Assembly (NCBI GenBank): GCA_024404415.1
Contig: JAKSPX010000122.1
Location: 1-5,448 of the forward strand
Direction of reading: 5' to 3'
DNA: 5,448 nucleotides
DNA from: Clostridia bacterium
Lineage (GTDB): Bacteria > Bacillota > Clostridia > Oscillospirales > QAMX01
How positions within the stretch are numbered: the stretch's first letter is position 1; every line of letters starts with the position of its first letter. Of the stretch, positions 1-5,243 are shown one piece after another. The position numbers were made by a program, and so were the translations under genes. A model generated the notes under the pieces. That model searched no databases and was not told the origin of the DNA. It was given only the letters and a program-made list of their open reading frames with translations.

Positions 1-1
1 T

Positions 2-55
2 TTTCGGCGCGTGATGAAAATGCTTAAAAAACATCCTTATCAACACGCGCCGAAA
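2..55. repeat. 12-bp perfect inverted repeat at window edge
   Basis: TTTCGGCGCGTG (2-13) and CACGCGCCGAAA (44-55) are exact reverse complements separated by a 30-base AT-rich spacer. The arms would form a GC-rich stem in a transcript from either strand. Neither side shows a run of U after the stem, so it does not look like an ordinary intrinsic terminator, although the minus-strand exit lies only one base inside the window. It lies just downstream of the two small minus-strand genes. It could be a 3'-end structure for their message or one end of a larger element outside the window; the sequence does not decide. Confidence 0.5.
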
Positions 56-73
56 CGGCATGAAGAGCTTTTT

Positions 74-154
74 CTATGTATTCTTGCGGCTTTTCAGGTA
101 TCTTTTGAGCAGGAACGACGCGAATTTTCCGGGTTTGTAGATCAAAAATTTCAT
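74..154 (-). CDS. SpoVM-like 26-residue amphipathic peptide
   Basis: The 26-codon frame begins MKFLIYKPGKFASFLLKR and ends with a basic tail (KSRKNT). Its ATG follows the upstream stop codon directly, and a GGAGGG ribosome binding site sits 9 bases before it, inside the last codons of the upstream gene. From recall, Bacillus subtilis SpoVM is also 26 residues and starts MKFYTIKLPKFLGG. An ungapped alignment shares M1, K2, F3, K7, K10, F11, L20 and S22, with conservative matches at 15-17. On a helix, K10, S13, K17, K21 and K24 face one side and A12, L15, L16, Y19 and L20 the other. SpoVM binds the convex forespore membrane and anchors SpoIVA to start coat assembly. Here the proline is at position 8 instead of 9, a known functional site in SpoVM, so homology is not certain. 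It could be another membrane-active micropeptide. Confidence 0.55.
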   Translation of the reverse strand: MKFLIYKPGKFASFLLKRYLKSRKNT

Positions 155-340
155 TCAGCACTGCCCTCCGCCGTTTTTCAGGATCATGCAAACACCGGAG
201 AGCGCGACCAGAAGGCTCAGAAGCACCACCGTCGCCTGAGGCGGCAGGAAACAGGCGCAGAGAATGCCGCCGCCGGTGGCGAGCAGGATGATGCCGGTCT
301 CTTTTGTGGGAAGCGTCTTGATCCGCGGACACCTTTTCAT
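155..340 (-). CDS. Small two-helix membrane protein, 61 aa
   Basis: I do not recognise a named family. The start is set by AAAGGAAG ending 9 bases before the ATG at 340; a longer frame upstream has no such site. After a basic N-terminus (MKRCPRIKTLPTK), residues 15-32 form one hydrophobic segment, LPP at 32-34 makes a likely turn, and residues 36-55 form a second segment, ending in KNGGGQC. This predicts a helical hairpin in the cytoplasmic membrane. Five cysteines (4, 28, 30, 51, 61) are many for so short a protein. Its last codons carry the ribosome binding site of the following SpoVM-like gene, and the stop and next start touch, so the two are probably co-transcribed and translationally coupled. 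A sporulation-related role is an inference from that neighbour only. Confidence 0.7.
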   Translation of the reverse strand: MKRCPRIKTLPTKETGIILLATGGGILCACFLPPQATVVLLSLLVALSGVCMILKNGGGQC

Positions 341-465
341 GCGATCGCTCTTCCTTTCTGTGCTTGATACTATCACTATATGCGAAAAAATCGCGCCTGC
401 GACAGTGTGCGACGGCTTTTTTGCAGGCGGTTTGATAGAATGAAGGCAAAGAAAGGAGGCGCGCG
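341..465. promoter_or_regulatory. Divergent intergenic region with small repeats
   Basis: This 125-bp gap must hold the promoters of the small membrane protein (leftward) and the carboxypeptidase (rightward). It contains a direct repeat TGCGAC (398-403 and 408-413, 10-bp period) inside a larger inverted repeat CGCCTGC (394-400) / GCAGGCG (423-429). Leftward, TATAGT at about 380-375 is a possible -10 element (5 of 6 to TATAAT), but its -35 is poor. The same bases read CATATAGT, a partial match to sporulation sigma-E -10 boxes. Rightward, TAGAAT (436-441) is a possible -10 with no good -35. The poor -35 boxes contrast with the near-perfect promoters elsewhere in the window and would fit an alternative sigma factor or an activator. 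Confidence 0.35.
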
Positions 466-1254
466 ATGAATAAAGTCATGGCGGCGGCATGGCTGATCCT
501 TGTTCTGGGCCTTTCGCTCGGGTATCTCGCAAGCGGAGAAGGGGAGGCGGCCATGCCCGAGAAGGAAATGGAGACAGAATCGGAAAAGGAACAACCTCAG
601 AATGTGACCGCGGAGAAATCGGAGCTTGTGCTCCCGATGAAAAAGCGGGTAAAAACCGTCCCCCAAAGCGAGGAAAATGTCGAAACGGCGGCGGAGGTAG
701 ATTATCAGATCGTGGTCAACCGGGATCATCCGCTCCCGGAGGACTTTTCACCGGAGATCGTGGAGATCGCGGGGCGGAATGCCCGGGGGGAGAAGCAGGC
801 GGCGGCAGCACTCATTAAAATGCTGGCGGCGGGAGAGCGCGAGGGGTTACATTTTGTGGTGTGTTCCGGCTATCGGACGGCGGATGACCAGCGGAAATTA
901 TACCTCAATCAGATCCAGAAAAAGCTCGCAGAGGGCTATCCGGAGAGCGTCGCGGTGATGGAGGCGGAGAAATATTCGGCTCTCCCCGGGCGGAGCGAGC
1001 ACCAGACCGGGCTGGCCTTTGACATCGTGGCACTCTCCTACCAGAATTTGGATGAGGGCTACGCATCCACGCCCGAGGCCAAATGGCTCAAGGCGCACGC
1101 GGAGACCTACGGTTTCATTCTCCGCTACCCGGAGGACAAGGAGGATGTGACCGGCATCGGCTACGAGCCGTGGCATTTCCGCTACGTCGGGTGCATAGCG
1201 GCCAGAGCCATCACGCGCGGCGGCCTCACGCTGGAGGAATGGCGCGGGGATTGA
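466..1254 (+). CDS. VanY-like D-alanyl-D-alanine carboxypeptidase (M15B)
   Basis: Predicted zinc D,D-carboxypeptidase that removes the terminal D-alanine of peptidoglycan stem peptides outside the membrane. Residues 4-22 (MAAAWLILVLGLSLGYLAS) are a signal anchor or signal peptide with no lipobox cysteine, followed by a charged, Glu-rich linker to about residue 75. The catalytic domain fills roughly 80-262: SGYRT at 134-138, the zinc motif HxxxxxxD as H179 and D186 in SEHQTGLAFDI, and the catalytic glutamate and third zinc ligand as E234 and H237 in YEPWHFRYVG. All expected metal and catalytic residues are present, so the enzyme should be active. The start is supported by AAGGAGG six bases before the ATG. 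No vancomycin-resistance regulator or ligase is nearby, so ordinary wall maturation or recycling is more likely than resistance. The next gene, cysK, begins 55 bases later behind its own promoter. Confidence 0.93.
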   Translation: MNKVMAAAWLILVLGLSLGYLASGEGEAAMPEKEMETESEKEQPQNVTAEKSELVLPMKKRVKTVPQSEENVETAAEVDYQIVVNRDHPLPEDFSPEIVEIAGRNARGEKQAAAALIKMLAAGEREGLHFVVCSGYRTADDQRKLYLNQIQKKLAEGYPESVAVMEAEKYSALPGRSEHQTGLAFDIVALSYQNLDEGYASTPEAKWLKAHAETYGFILRYPEDKEDVTGIGYEPWHFRYVGCIAARAITRGGLTLEEWRGD

Positions 1255-1279
1255 CAAAAGGCCGCGAAAGGCGTAAAAT
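1251..1279 (+). promoter_or_regulatory. Sigma-A promoter of cysK
   Basis: TTGACA (1251-1256), a 17-base spacer and TAAAAT (1274-1279) give a perfect -35 and a 5-of-6 -10. The -35 overlaps the TGA stop of the carboxypeptidase gene (1252-1254). Transcription would start near 1286, leaving a leader of only about 24 bases, too short for a T-box or S-box riboswitch. No terminator separates the two genes, so cysK may also receive read-through. Confidence 0.85.
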
Positions 1280-1309
1280 GCCGCTATACTGACCAGAGGA
1301 GAGATCCCA

Positions 1310-2239
1310 ATGAAAATGATCCACAACGTATCCGAAGCGGTCGGAAATACGCCGCTTTTGTTGTTATCTGCCATGACGCGGGGGATAGGCCTCAAGGCGG
1401 ATATCGCCTGCAAGCTCGAATCCATGAATCCGGCGGGCAGCGCCAAGGACCGCGCCGCCCTATATATGTTGAATCAGGCCGAAAAGGACGGCAAGATCGG
1501 CCCCGGCGCGGTGATCATCGAGCCGACCAGCGGCAACACCGGCATCGGCCTTGCTTCCATGGCGGCCTCGCGCGGGTATCGGGTGATCTTCACCATGCCG
1601 GAGAGCATGAGCCTGGAAAGACGGATGCTGCTCGCGGCCTACGGCGCAGAGATCATCCTCACTCCGGCAGGGGAGGGGATGCAGGGCGCGATCGACAAGG
1701 CCGAAGCCATGGCAAAGGAGATTCCCGGAAGCTTTATCCCGTCGCAGTTTGATAACCCCGCGAATGCCATGGCACATTATGAGACCACCGGCCCCGAGAT
1801 CTGGGAGGCGACCGAGGGCAAAGCGGATATCCTCGTCGCGGGCGCCGGCACCGGCGGTACCCTCACCGGCACGGGAAGATACCTCAAAGAGAAAAAGCCC
1901 TCTCTTACAGTCGTCGCGGTGGAACCCAAGGATTCTCCGCTTCTCACGGGTGGAGAAGCGCACAGCCACGGCCTTCAGGGCATCGGCGCGAACTTCATCC
2001 CGTCGCTTCTGGATCGTTCACTCATCGACCGCGTGGCCGACGTGACGACCGAGGAGGCTTATGCCGCGGCGAGAAAGCTTGCAAGGACCGAAGGCATCTT
2101 AGCCGGTATCTCCGGCGGCGCGGCGCTTTCGGCGGCGATAGAAGAAGCCAAAAAGGATGAAAACGAAGGAAAATTGATCGTCGTCATCCTCCCCGACACC
2201 GGCGAGCGCTACCTCTCAAGCGACCTTTACCGCATCTGA
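1310..2239 (+). CDS. cysK: Cysteine synthase A (O-acetylserine sulfhydrylase)
   Basis: PLP-dependent cytoplasmic enzyme that makes L-cysteine from O-acetyl-L-serine and sulfide, the last step of cysteine synthesis. At 309 residues it has the normal CysK length. The PLP lysine is K46 in NPAGSAKDR (40-48). The substrate loop TSGNTG is at 73-78, the PLP phosphate loop GAGTGGTLTGTGRYLK at 178-193, the SGG region at 268-270, and the C-terminal DTGERYLS at 296-303. QFDNPAN (146-152) is also typical. The ATG follows AGAGGAGAG with about 7 bases spacing. O-phosphoserine or cystathionine beta-synthase relatives share the fold, but length and motifs favour CysK. No serine acetyltransferase (cysE) lies in the window. 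The gene ends in a strong hairpin terminator about 20 bases beyond its stop. Confidence 0.95.
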   Translation: MKMIHNVSEAVGNTPLLLLSAMTRGIGLKADIACKLESMNPAGSAKDRAALYMLNQAEKDGKIGPGAVIIEPTSGNTGIGLASMAASRGYRVIFTMPESMSLERRMLLAAYGAEIILTPAGEGMQGAIDKAEAMAKEIPGSFIPSQFDNPANAMAHYETTGPEIWEATEGKADILVAGAGTGGTLTGTGRYLKEKKPSLTVVAVEPKDSPLLTGGEAHSHGLQGIGANFIPSLLDRSLIDRVADVTTEEAYAAARKLARTEGILAGISGGAALSAAIEEAKKDENEGKLIVVILPDTGERYLSSDLYRI

Positions 2240-2260
2240 ATCTTCCATAGGAAAAGAAAC

Positions 2261-2319
2261 CCTCCCGGGCCTCTCCGAAAGCCGTAAAACGGCAGAAGAG
2301 AGGCTCGGGAGGATATTTT
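2261..2319. terminator. Intrinsic terminator after cysK, possibly bidirectional
   Basis: CCTCCCGGGCCTCTC (2261-2275) pairs with GAGAGGCTCGGGAGG (2298-2312) over 15 positions with one G-U pair, capped by a small GCCG/CGGC inner stem (2281-2284 with 2290-2293). The rightward exit reads ATATTTTATAT, a modest U-tract. The leftward exit reads GTTTCTTTTCC, so it could also stop transcripts from the right. Confidence 0.85.
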
Positions 2320-2462
2320 ATATGTAAAGTAAAAATGCTTGACAAATATACGGTACTTGTAAAAATATATAGAAAATATAAAGAAATCAAGAAAAATAAC
2401 CGAAAGCAATATAATAGACGGAATAAATAGCCGATAGCAATGAGCGAAAACGGCCTGCATAC
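2320..2462 (+). other. AT-rich gap with orphan promoter-like elements
   Basis: This stretch lies between two terminators and is strikingly AT-rich beside its GC-rich neighbours. It holds a perfect -35, TTGACA (2339-2344), with only weak -10 candidates 16-21 bases on (AAAAAT, TATATA). Further on is a perfect -10, TATAAT (2410-2415), with a poor -35. An imperfect dyad, ACAAnTA-N5-TAnTTGT (2342-2360), overlaps the first -35 and its spacer. No convincing ORF follows: the only ATG frame (from 2440, 26 codons) has no ribosome binding site and runs through the next hairpin. A short non-coding RNA ending in that hairpin is possible but unproven. Confidence 0.35.
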
Positions 2463-2467
2463 TATGC

Positions 2468-2507
2468 AAAAAGGCCCTGACAAGGGAAAAACCTTGTCAG
2501 GGCCTTT
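2468..2507 (-). terminator. Intrinsic terminator of the sialidase-like gene
   Basis: AAAGGCCCTGACAAGG (2470-2485) and CCTTGTCAGGGCCTTT (2492-2507) form a perfect 16-bp stem with a six-base loop. Read leftward, the stem is followed by a five-T run (2472-2468), the classic intrinsic terminator form, 28 bases after the minus-strand gene's stop. Rightward the exit is CCTTTGGGGAATTT, a weaker U-tract. Confidence 0.93.
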
Positions 2508-2534
2508 GGGGAATTTATAGGGAGGAAAAGACGG

Positions 2535-3515
2535 TTATTCGCCGAGGATGGCGTAGGCGATCTTCTCGCGGCGGTAGGTGTAGGTGATATAAATCCGGTC
2601 GCCGACAGAGAGAACGGCGGGATAGGAAAATTCATAGGAGTGGGAGCGGACACTGCTCCGACCCTCGTCGTCGGTCTCAAGATCGAGGAAGCGCCGGAAG
2701 GTGCGCCCGTTGCCTTCGGAGATGGAAAGGGACAAAGGCGTGCGCTTGCCCCAGTTCTGCCCGACCGGGTTGGAGGCCAAAAGCAGCCGTCCGTCGGGGA
2801 GGCGGGTAAGGTCGAGACCGGCGTTGTTGTTGGGAATCCCGGTCGGGTAGGCCTTTCCCCAGCTCTTGCCGCAGTCAACAGAGTCGGCACGATAGGCCAC
2901 GCCCTGATCGGAACGGAGAAGCGCGTGAACGCCCTCTTCATCTTCCCATAAGGTAGGCTGGATCAGTTTGACCGCTGGGTCTTCGGTCTCCATAAAGGCG
3001 CTTCTTTCAAAGGTATTGCCGCCGTCGGTCGAACGGTCGGTGAAGGCTCTCCAGCGTCTGTCGGCGTATTCGCGGGAGGCGGGAGCGAGGATGGAGCCGT
3101 CTGATAGCAGGATGGGTTTATTCTTCACCGGGCCGCGTCCGCCGGTCTCGTCTCCCGGAACAAGTTCGGAAGCGGGGGAGAAGGTCAGGCCGCCGTCAAA
3201 GGAATCGCGGCGCATGGTCTTCCACTCGTGAATATAAACGCCCACCTTATAATATAGCGTCACGTGGTCGCCCACGGCAAAGAGCACCGGGTTCCAATGG
3301 GCGATACCCGGCTCCATGGAGACCTTTTCGGGGGACTGCCAGACGCCATTCATATACCGCGCGAGGTAGATATCCACGTCCGGCGCGCTTTCCTTTGTTC
3401 CGCCGAACCACGCCGCGAGGAGCCCTTTGGAGGTCTTCACAACAGTGGAGGCGTGGCAGGAGGGCGTCGGGCGGTTTTCATCGAATACGAAACCGCGTTC
3501 CAGTATGGTGAGCAT
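2535..3515 (-). CDS. BNR/Asp-box sialidase-like beta-propeller hydrolase
   Basis: A 326-residue member of the BNR-repeat 'predicted neuraminidase' group, probably a single six-bladed beta-propeller. Four Asp-box turns are visible: SFDGGLTF (105-112), STDGGNTF (162-169), SVDCGKSW (212-219) and a variant SISEGNGRTF (264-273). Other family-like blocks are CHASTVV (20-26), AAWFGGTKESAPDVDIY (34-50), WNPVLF (74-79), PVKNKPILLSDGSILAPAS (129-147) and YEFSYPA (294-300). No signal peptide or wall anchor is present, so it should act in the cytoplasm on imported sugars or oligosaccharides. The FRIP motif and arginine triad of true GH33 sialidases cannot be placed with confidence, and some relatives in this superfamily act on other acidic or deoxy sugars, so the substrate is open. 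The ATG at 3515 is chosen because AAAGGA lies 8 bases before it; upstream ATGs lack a site. It is transcribed from the divergent promoter at 3553-3581 and ends in its own terminator. Confidence 0.85.
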   Translation of the reverse strand: MLTILERGFVFDENRPTPSCHASTVVKTSKGLLAAWFGGTKESAPDVDIYLARYMNGVWQSPEKVSMEPGIAHWNPVLFAVGDHVTLYYKVGVYIHEWKTMRRDSFDGGLTFSPASELVPGDETGGRGPVKNKPILLSDGSILAPASREYADRRWRAFTDRSTDGGNTFERSAFMETEDPAVKLIQPTLWEDEEGVHALLRSDQGVAYRADSVDCGKSWGKAYPTGIPNNNAGLDLTRLPDGRLLLASNPVGQNWGKRTPLSLSISEGNGRTFRRFLDLETDDEGRSSVRSHSYEFSYPAVLSVGDRIYITYTYRREKIAYAILGE

Positions 3516-3552
3516 GGAGATCATCCTTTCGTGATAGAGAAGTATTATTGAT

Positions 3553-3581
3553 AGTATAAAAGGTAATCGGGGAGAAGTCAA
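3553..3581 (-). promoter_or_regulatory. Sigma-A promoter of the sialidase-like gene
   Basis: On the minus strand TTGACT (3581-3576), a 17-base spacer and TATACT (3558-3553) match consensus at 5 of 6 and 5 of 6. Transcription would start near 3546, about 30 bases before the chosen ATG. Its -35 abuts the -35 of the opposite promoter. Confidence 0.85.
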
Positions 3582-3610
3582 TTGACAAGAAGGGAAAAAC
3601 TGCCTATAAT
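3582..3610 (+). promoter_or_regulatory. Consensus sigma-A promoter of the gtrA-like operon
   Basis: TTGACA (3582-3587), exactly 17 bases, then TATAAT (3605-3610): a full consensus housekeeping promoter. The start would be near 3617, giving a leader of about 26 bases. The -35 forms one half of the palindrome GTCAATTGAC (3577-3586), whose other half belongs to the divergent promoter. Confidence 0.92.
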
Positions 3611-3642
3611 GTACCCATCAGACATGAAGAACGGAGGAAGGC

Positions 3643-4065
3643 ATGACCGACAAAATCACGGAGCTTTATCGGAAGTATAAGGAAGTATTCTGGTATCTGG
3701 TCTTCGGCGTTCTGACCACGCTGGTGAATTTCCTTGTCTATTACCCCCTGAGCTTTCTCGGTGTCCATTATCTCGTCGCCAACGCCGTCGCGTGGGTCGC
3801 CGCGGTGCTTTTCGCCTACCTGACCAACCGCAAATGGGTCTTCACCTCGGAGGCGGTCGGCCTGAAGGCGATCATGCGCGACGCGGGCCTCTTTGTCGCG
3901 GGCAGGCTCTTTTCGGGGATCGTGGACATGGGCCTGATGGCGCTCTTTGTGGACACCATCGGCTGGAACGACAAGATCGTCAAGATCCCGGTCAACGTCC
4001 TCGTCATCATCATCAACTACATTGTGAGCAAACTGATCGTTTTCAGAAAAAAACATAAAAAATAA
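3643..4065 (+). CDS. GtrA-family membrane protein
   Basis: A 140-residue, four-helix membrane protein of the GtrA family. Members are thought to flip or help move lipid-linked sugars across the cytoplasmic membrane for wall polysaccharide, teichoic acid or O-antigen glucosylation. Hydrophobic segments lie at about 15-35, 41-60, 80-104 and 113-134. The family signatures are FAYLTNRKWVF (57-67) and NYIVSKLIVF (125-134), followed by a basic tail RKKHKK. Length is typical. GGAGG sits 5 bases before the ATG. It leads a two-gene operon: its stop overlaps the ribosome binding site of the acetyltransferase that follows. The partner glycosyltransferase usually found with GtrA proteins is not in the window, so the transported sugar cannot be named. 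Confidence 0.9.
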   Translation: MTDKITELYRKYKEVFWYLVFGVLTTLVNFLVYYPLSFLGVHYLVANAVAWVAAVLFAYLTNRKWVFTSEAVGLKAIMRDAGLFVAGRLFSGIVDMGLMALFVDTIGWNDKIVKIPVNVLVIIINYIVSKLIVFRKKHKK

Positions 4066-4076
4066 GGAGTATGGAT

Positions 4077-5213
4077 ATGCAAAACATTTTCAAAGGGCGC
4101 GGCGAAGGTCTCGACCGCATGACCTACATCGACTTCATCAGCTACGTTTTCGGCTTCAACGGCCACGACAGCGATTTTCTGAAGCTCCTGCCGAAGCTCT
4201 ATAAGGAGCAGTATGAGCCCTGCTACAACTCTTTTGTCGTCACCGAGGACGGCGAATACCGCGCGGCCATCGGCTGCTTCCCCAGAAAATTCATGGTCGG
4301 GGACGAAGAGCTGGTCTCCCACGGCATCGGCAACGTCGCCGTTCATCCGCGCCACCGCTCCAAGGGCTACATGAAGGACTGCCTCCACAATGCCATCGCC
4401 TCCATGATCGAGGCCGGGGCCGATTTCTCCGATCTCGGCGGCCAGCGCCAGAGATACGGCTATTTTTCCTATGAAAAGGGTTCCGCCGAGAGAAGCTTCC
4501 ACATCACCGACATCAACCTCCGCCACGCCTTCGGAAAAGCTCCTCTGAAGGACCTGACCTTCAAGGTGATCACCGACGAAAATGACCCGCTCATCGAGGG
4601 CATCTGGGCTTTACACAACACCCGCAAGGTGCACACCGTCCGCCCGAAAGAGGCCTTCCTCGACATCGCCCGCTCGTGGGAATCCACCCTCACCGCCATT
4701 CTGGACGGCGAGAGACTGGTCGGCTATTACATCGGCGGTCTCGGCGAGCTGACCCTTGCCGACAGCAAGGATTTTGACGACGTGATCCGCAATTACGTGA
4801 AGAAATTCGGCAACGCGACCTTCCACGTCCCGTCGTGGGATACGGCTATGAGCCGCCGCGCGTGGGAACTCTGCGAGGGCACCGGCGAAGGCAACGTCGA
4901 AATGGTCACCATTTTCCATTTCGCCAAGGTCGTGAAGGCCTTCCTCAAGCTCAAGGCGGGCTACACCGCGCTGAAGGACGGCTCGGTCGTCTACCACGTC
5001 TCAGGCATCGCGGGCGAGGAAAATTTCCGCATCACCGTCAAGGATAACGCCGTCACGGTGGAAGCGACCGACGACAAGGCGGACGTCACCCTTGAGCACC
5101 ACGCCGCCATCAGCTATTTCTTCGGAAGCTATTCGACCCAGCGCGGCGAATTCGCAGGCGACGCCGGTTGGTTCCCGCTGGATATGTATTTTGATTCGGC
5201 AGACCACGTTTGA
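4077..5213 (+). CDS. Eis-type GNAT N-acetyltransferase with SCP2-like C-terminus
   Basis: A 378-residue protein with the layout of the Eis family: an N-terminal GNAT domain, a second degenerate GNAT-like middle, and a C-terminal SCP2-like sterol-carrier fold. The acetyl-CoA motif A is GIGNVAVHPRHRSKGYMKDC (83-102), with the R-x-x-G-Y pyrophosphate loop. DLGGQRQRYGYFSYEKGS (119-136) is a second typical GNAT block. The tail ends in WFPLDMYFDSADHV; in Eis enzymes the chain's terminal carboxylate takes part in catalysis, and the chain runs to the usual end. Eis relatives acetylate amines such as aminoglycosides or lysine side chains, but most clostridial members have unknown substrates. The start at 4077 is chosen over the in-frame ATG at 4071 because AAGGAG ends 7 bases before the former and only one before the latter. 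It is 11 bases behind the GtrA-like gene in one operon. Aminoglycoside resistance should not be assumed. Confidence 0.87.
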   Translation: MQNIFKGRGEGLDRMTYIDFISYVFGFNGHDSDFLKLLPKLYKEQYEPCYNSFVVTEDGEYRAAIGCFPRKFMVGDEELVSHGIGNVAVHPRHRSKGYMKDCLHNAIASMIEAGADFSDLGGQRQRYGYFSYEKGSAERSFHITDINLRHAFGKAPLKDLTFKVITDENDPLIEGIWALHNTRKVHTVRPKEAFLDIARSWESTLTAILDGERLVGYYIGGLGELTLADSKDFDDVIRNYVKKFGNATFHVPSWDTAMSRRAWELCEGTGEGNVEMVTIFHFAKVVKAFLKLKAGYTALKDGSVVYHVSGIAGEENFRITVKDNAVTVEATDDKADVTLEHHAAISYFFGSYSTQRGEFAGDAGWFPLDMYFDSADHV

Positions 5214-5216
5214 AAT

Positions 5217-5243
5217 CACTTTCAAAACTGTGTTTTGAAAGTG
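5217..5243. repeat. Perfect 12-bp hairpin after the acetyltransferase gene
   Basis: CACTTTCAAAAC (5217-5228) and GTTTTGAAAGTG (5232-5243) are exact complements with a 3-base loop, starting 4 bases after the stop codon. No T-run follows on either strand (GGCCGGAG to the right), so it is not a standard intrinsic terminator. It may protect the 3' end of the operon message or belong to a dispersed palindromic repeat. Confidence 0.7.

Noticed and set aside
24..554. 176-residue minus-strand frame across the left end
   Set aside because: It overlaps the carboxypeptidase start and both small genes in another frame, is rich in Arg, His and Ser as shadow frames are, and lacks a supported start.
466..1254. 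VanY-like gene as part of a vancomycin-resistance cluster
   Set aside because: No VanR/S-type regulators, D-Ala-D-Lac/Ser ligase or VanX lie in the window. M15B carboxypeptidases are common housekeeping enzymes.
1280..1309. Riboswitch or T-box controlling cysK
   Set aside because: The predicted leader is only about 24 bases, too short for any known cysteine- or SAM-related leader.
898..1446. 182-residue minus-strand frame opposite the carboxypeptidase and cysK
   Set aside because: It is a shadow of two well-supported plus-strand genes and crosses the cysK promoter.
2227..2469. 80-residue hydrophobic minus-strand frame in the convergent gap
   Set aside because: It is rich in Phe, Ile and Tyr because it reads AT-rich non-coding DNA, runs through the cysK terminator, and has no ribosome binding site.
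2440..2520. 26-codon plus-strand frame starting MSENGLHTMQKG
   Set aside because: It has no Shine-Dalgarno, and most of it is the terminator hairpin of the opposite-strand gene.
5217..5243. Intrinsic terminator of the gtrA-like operon
   Set aside because: The stem is perfect but no T-run follows on either strand.
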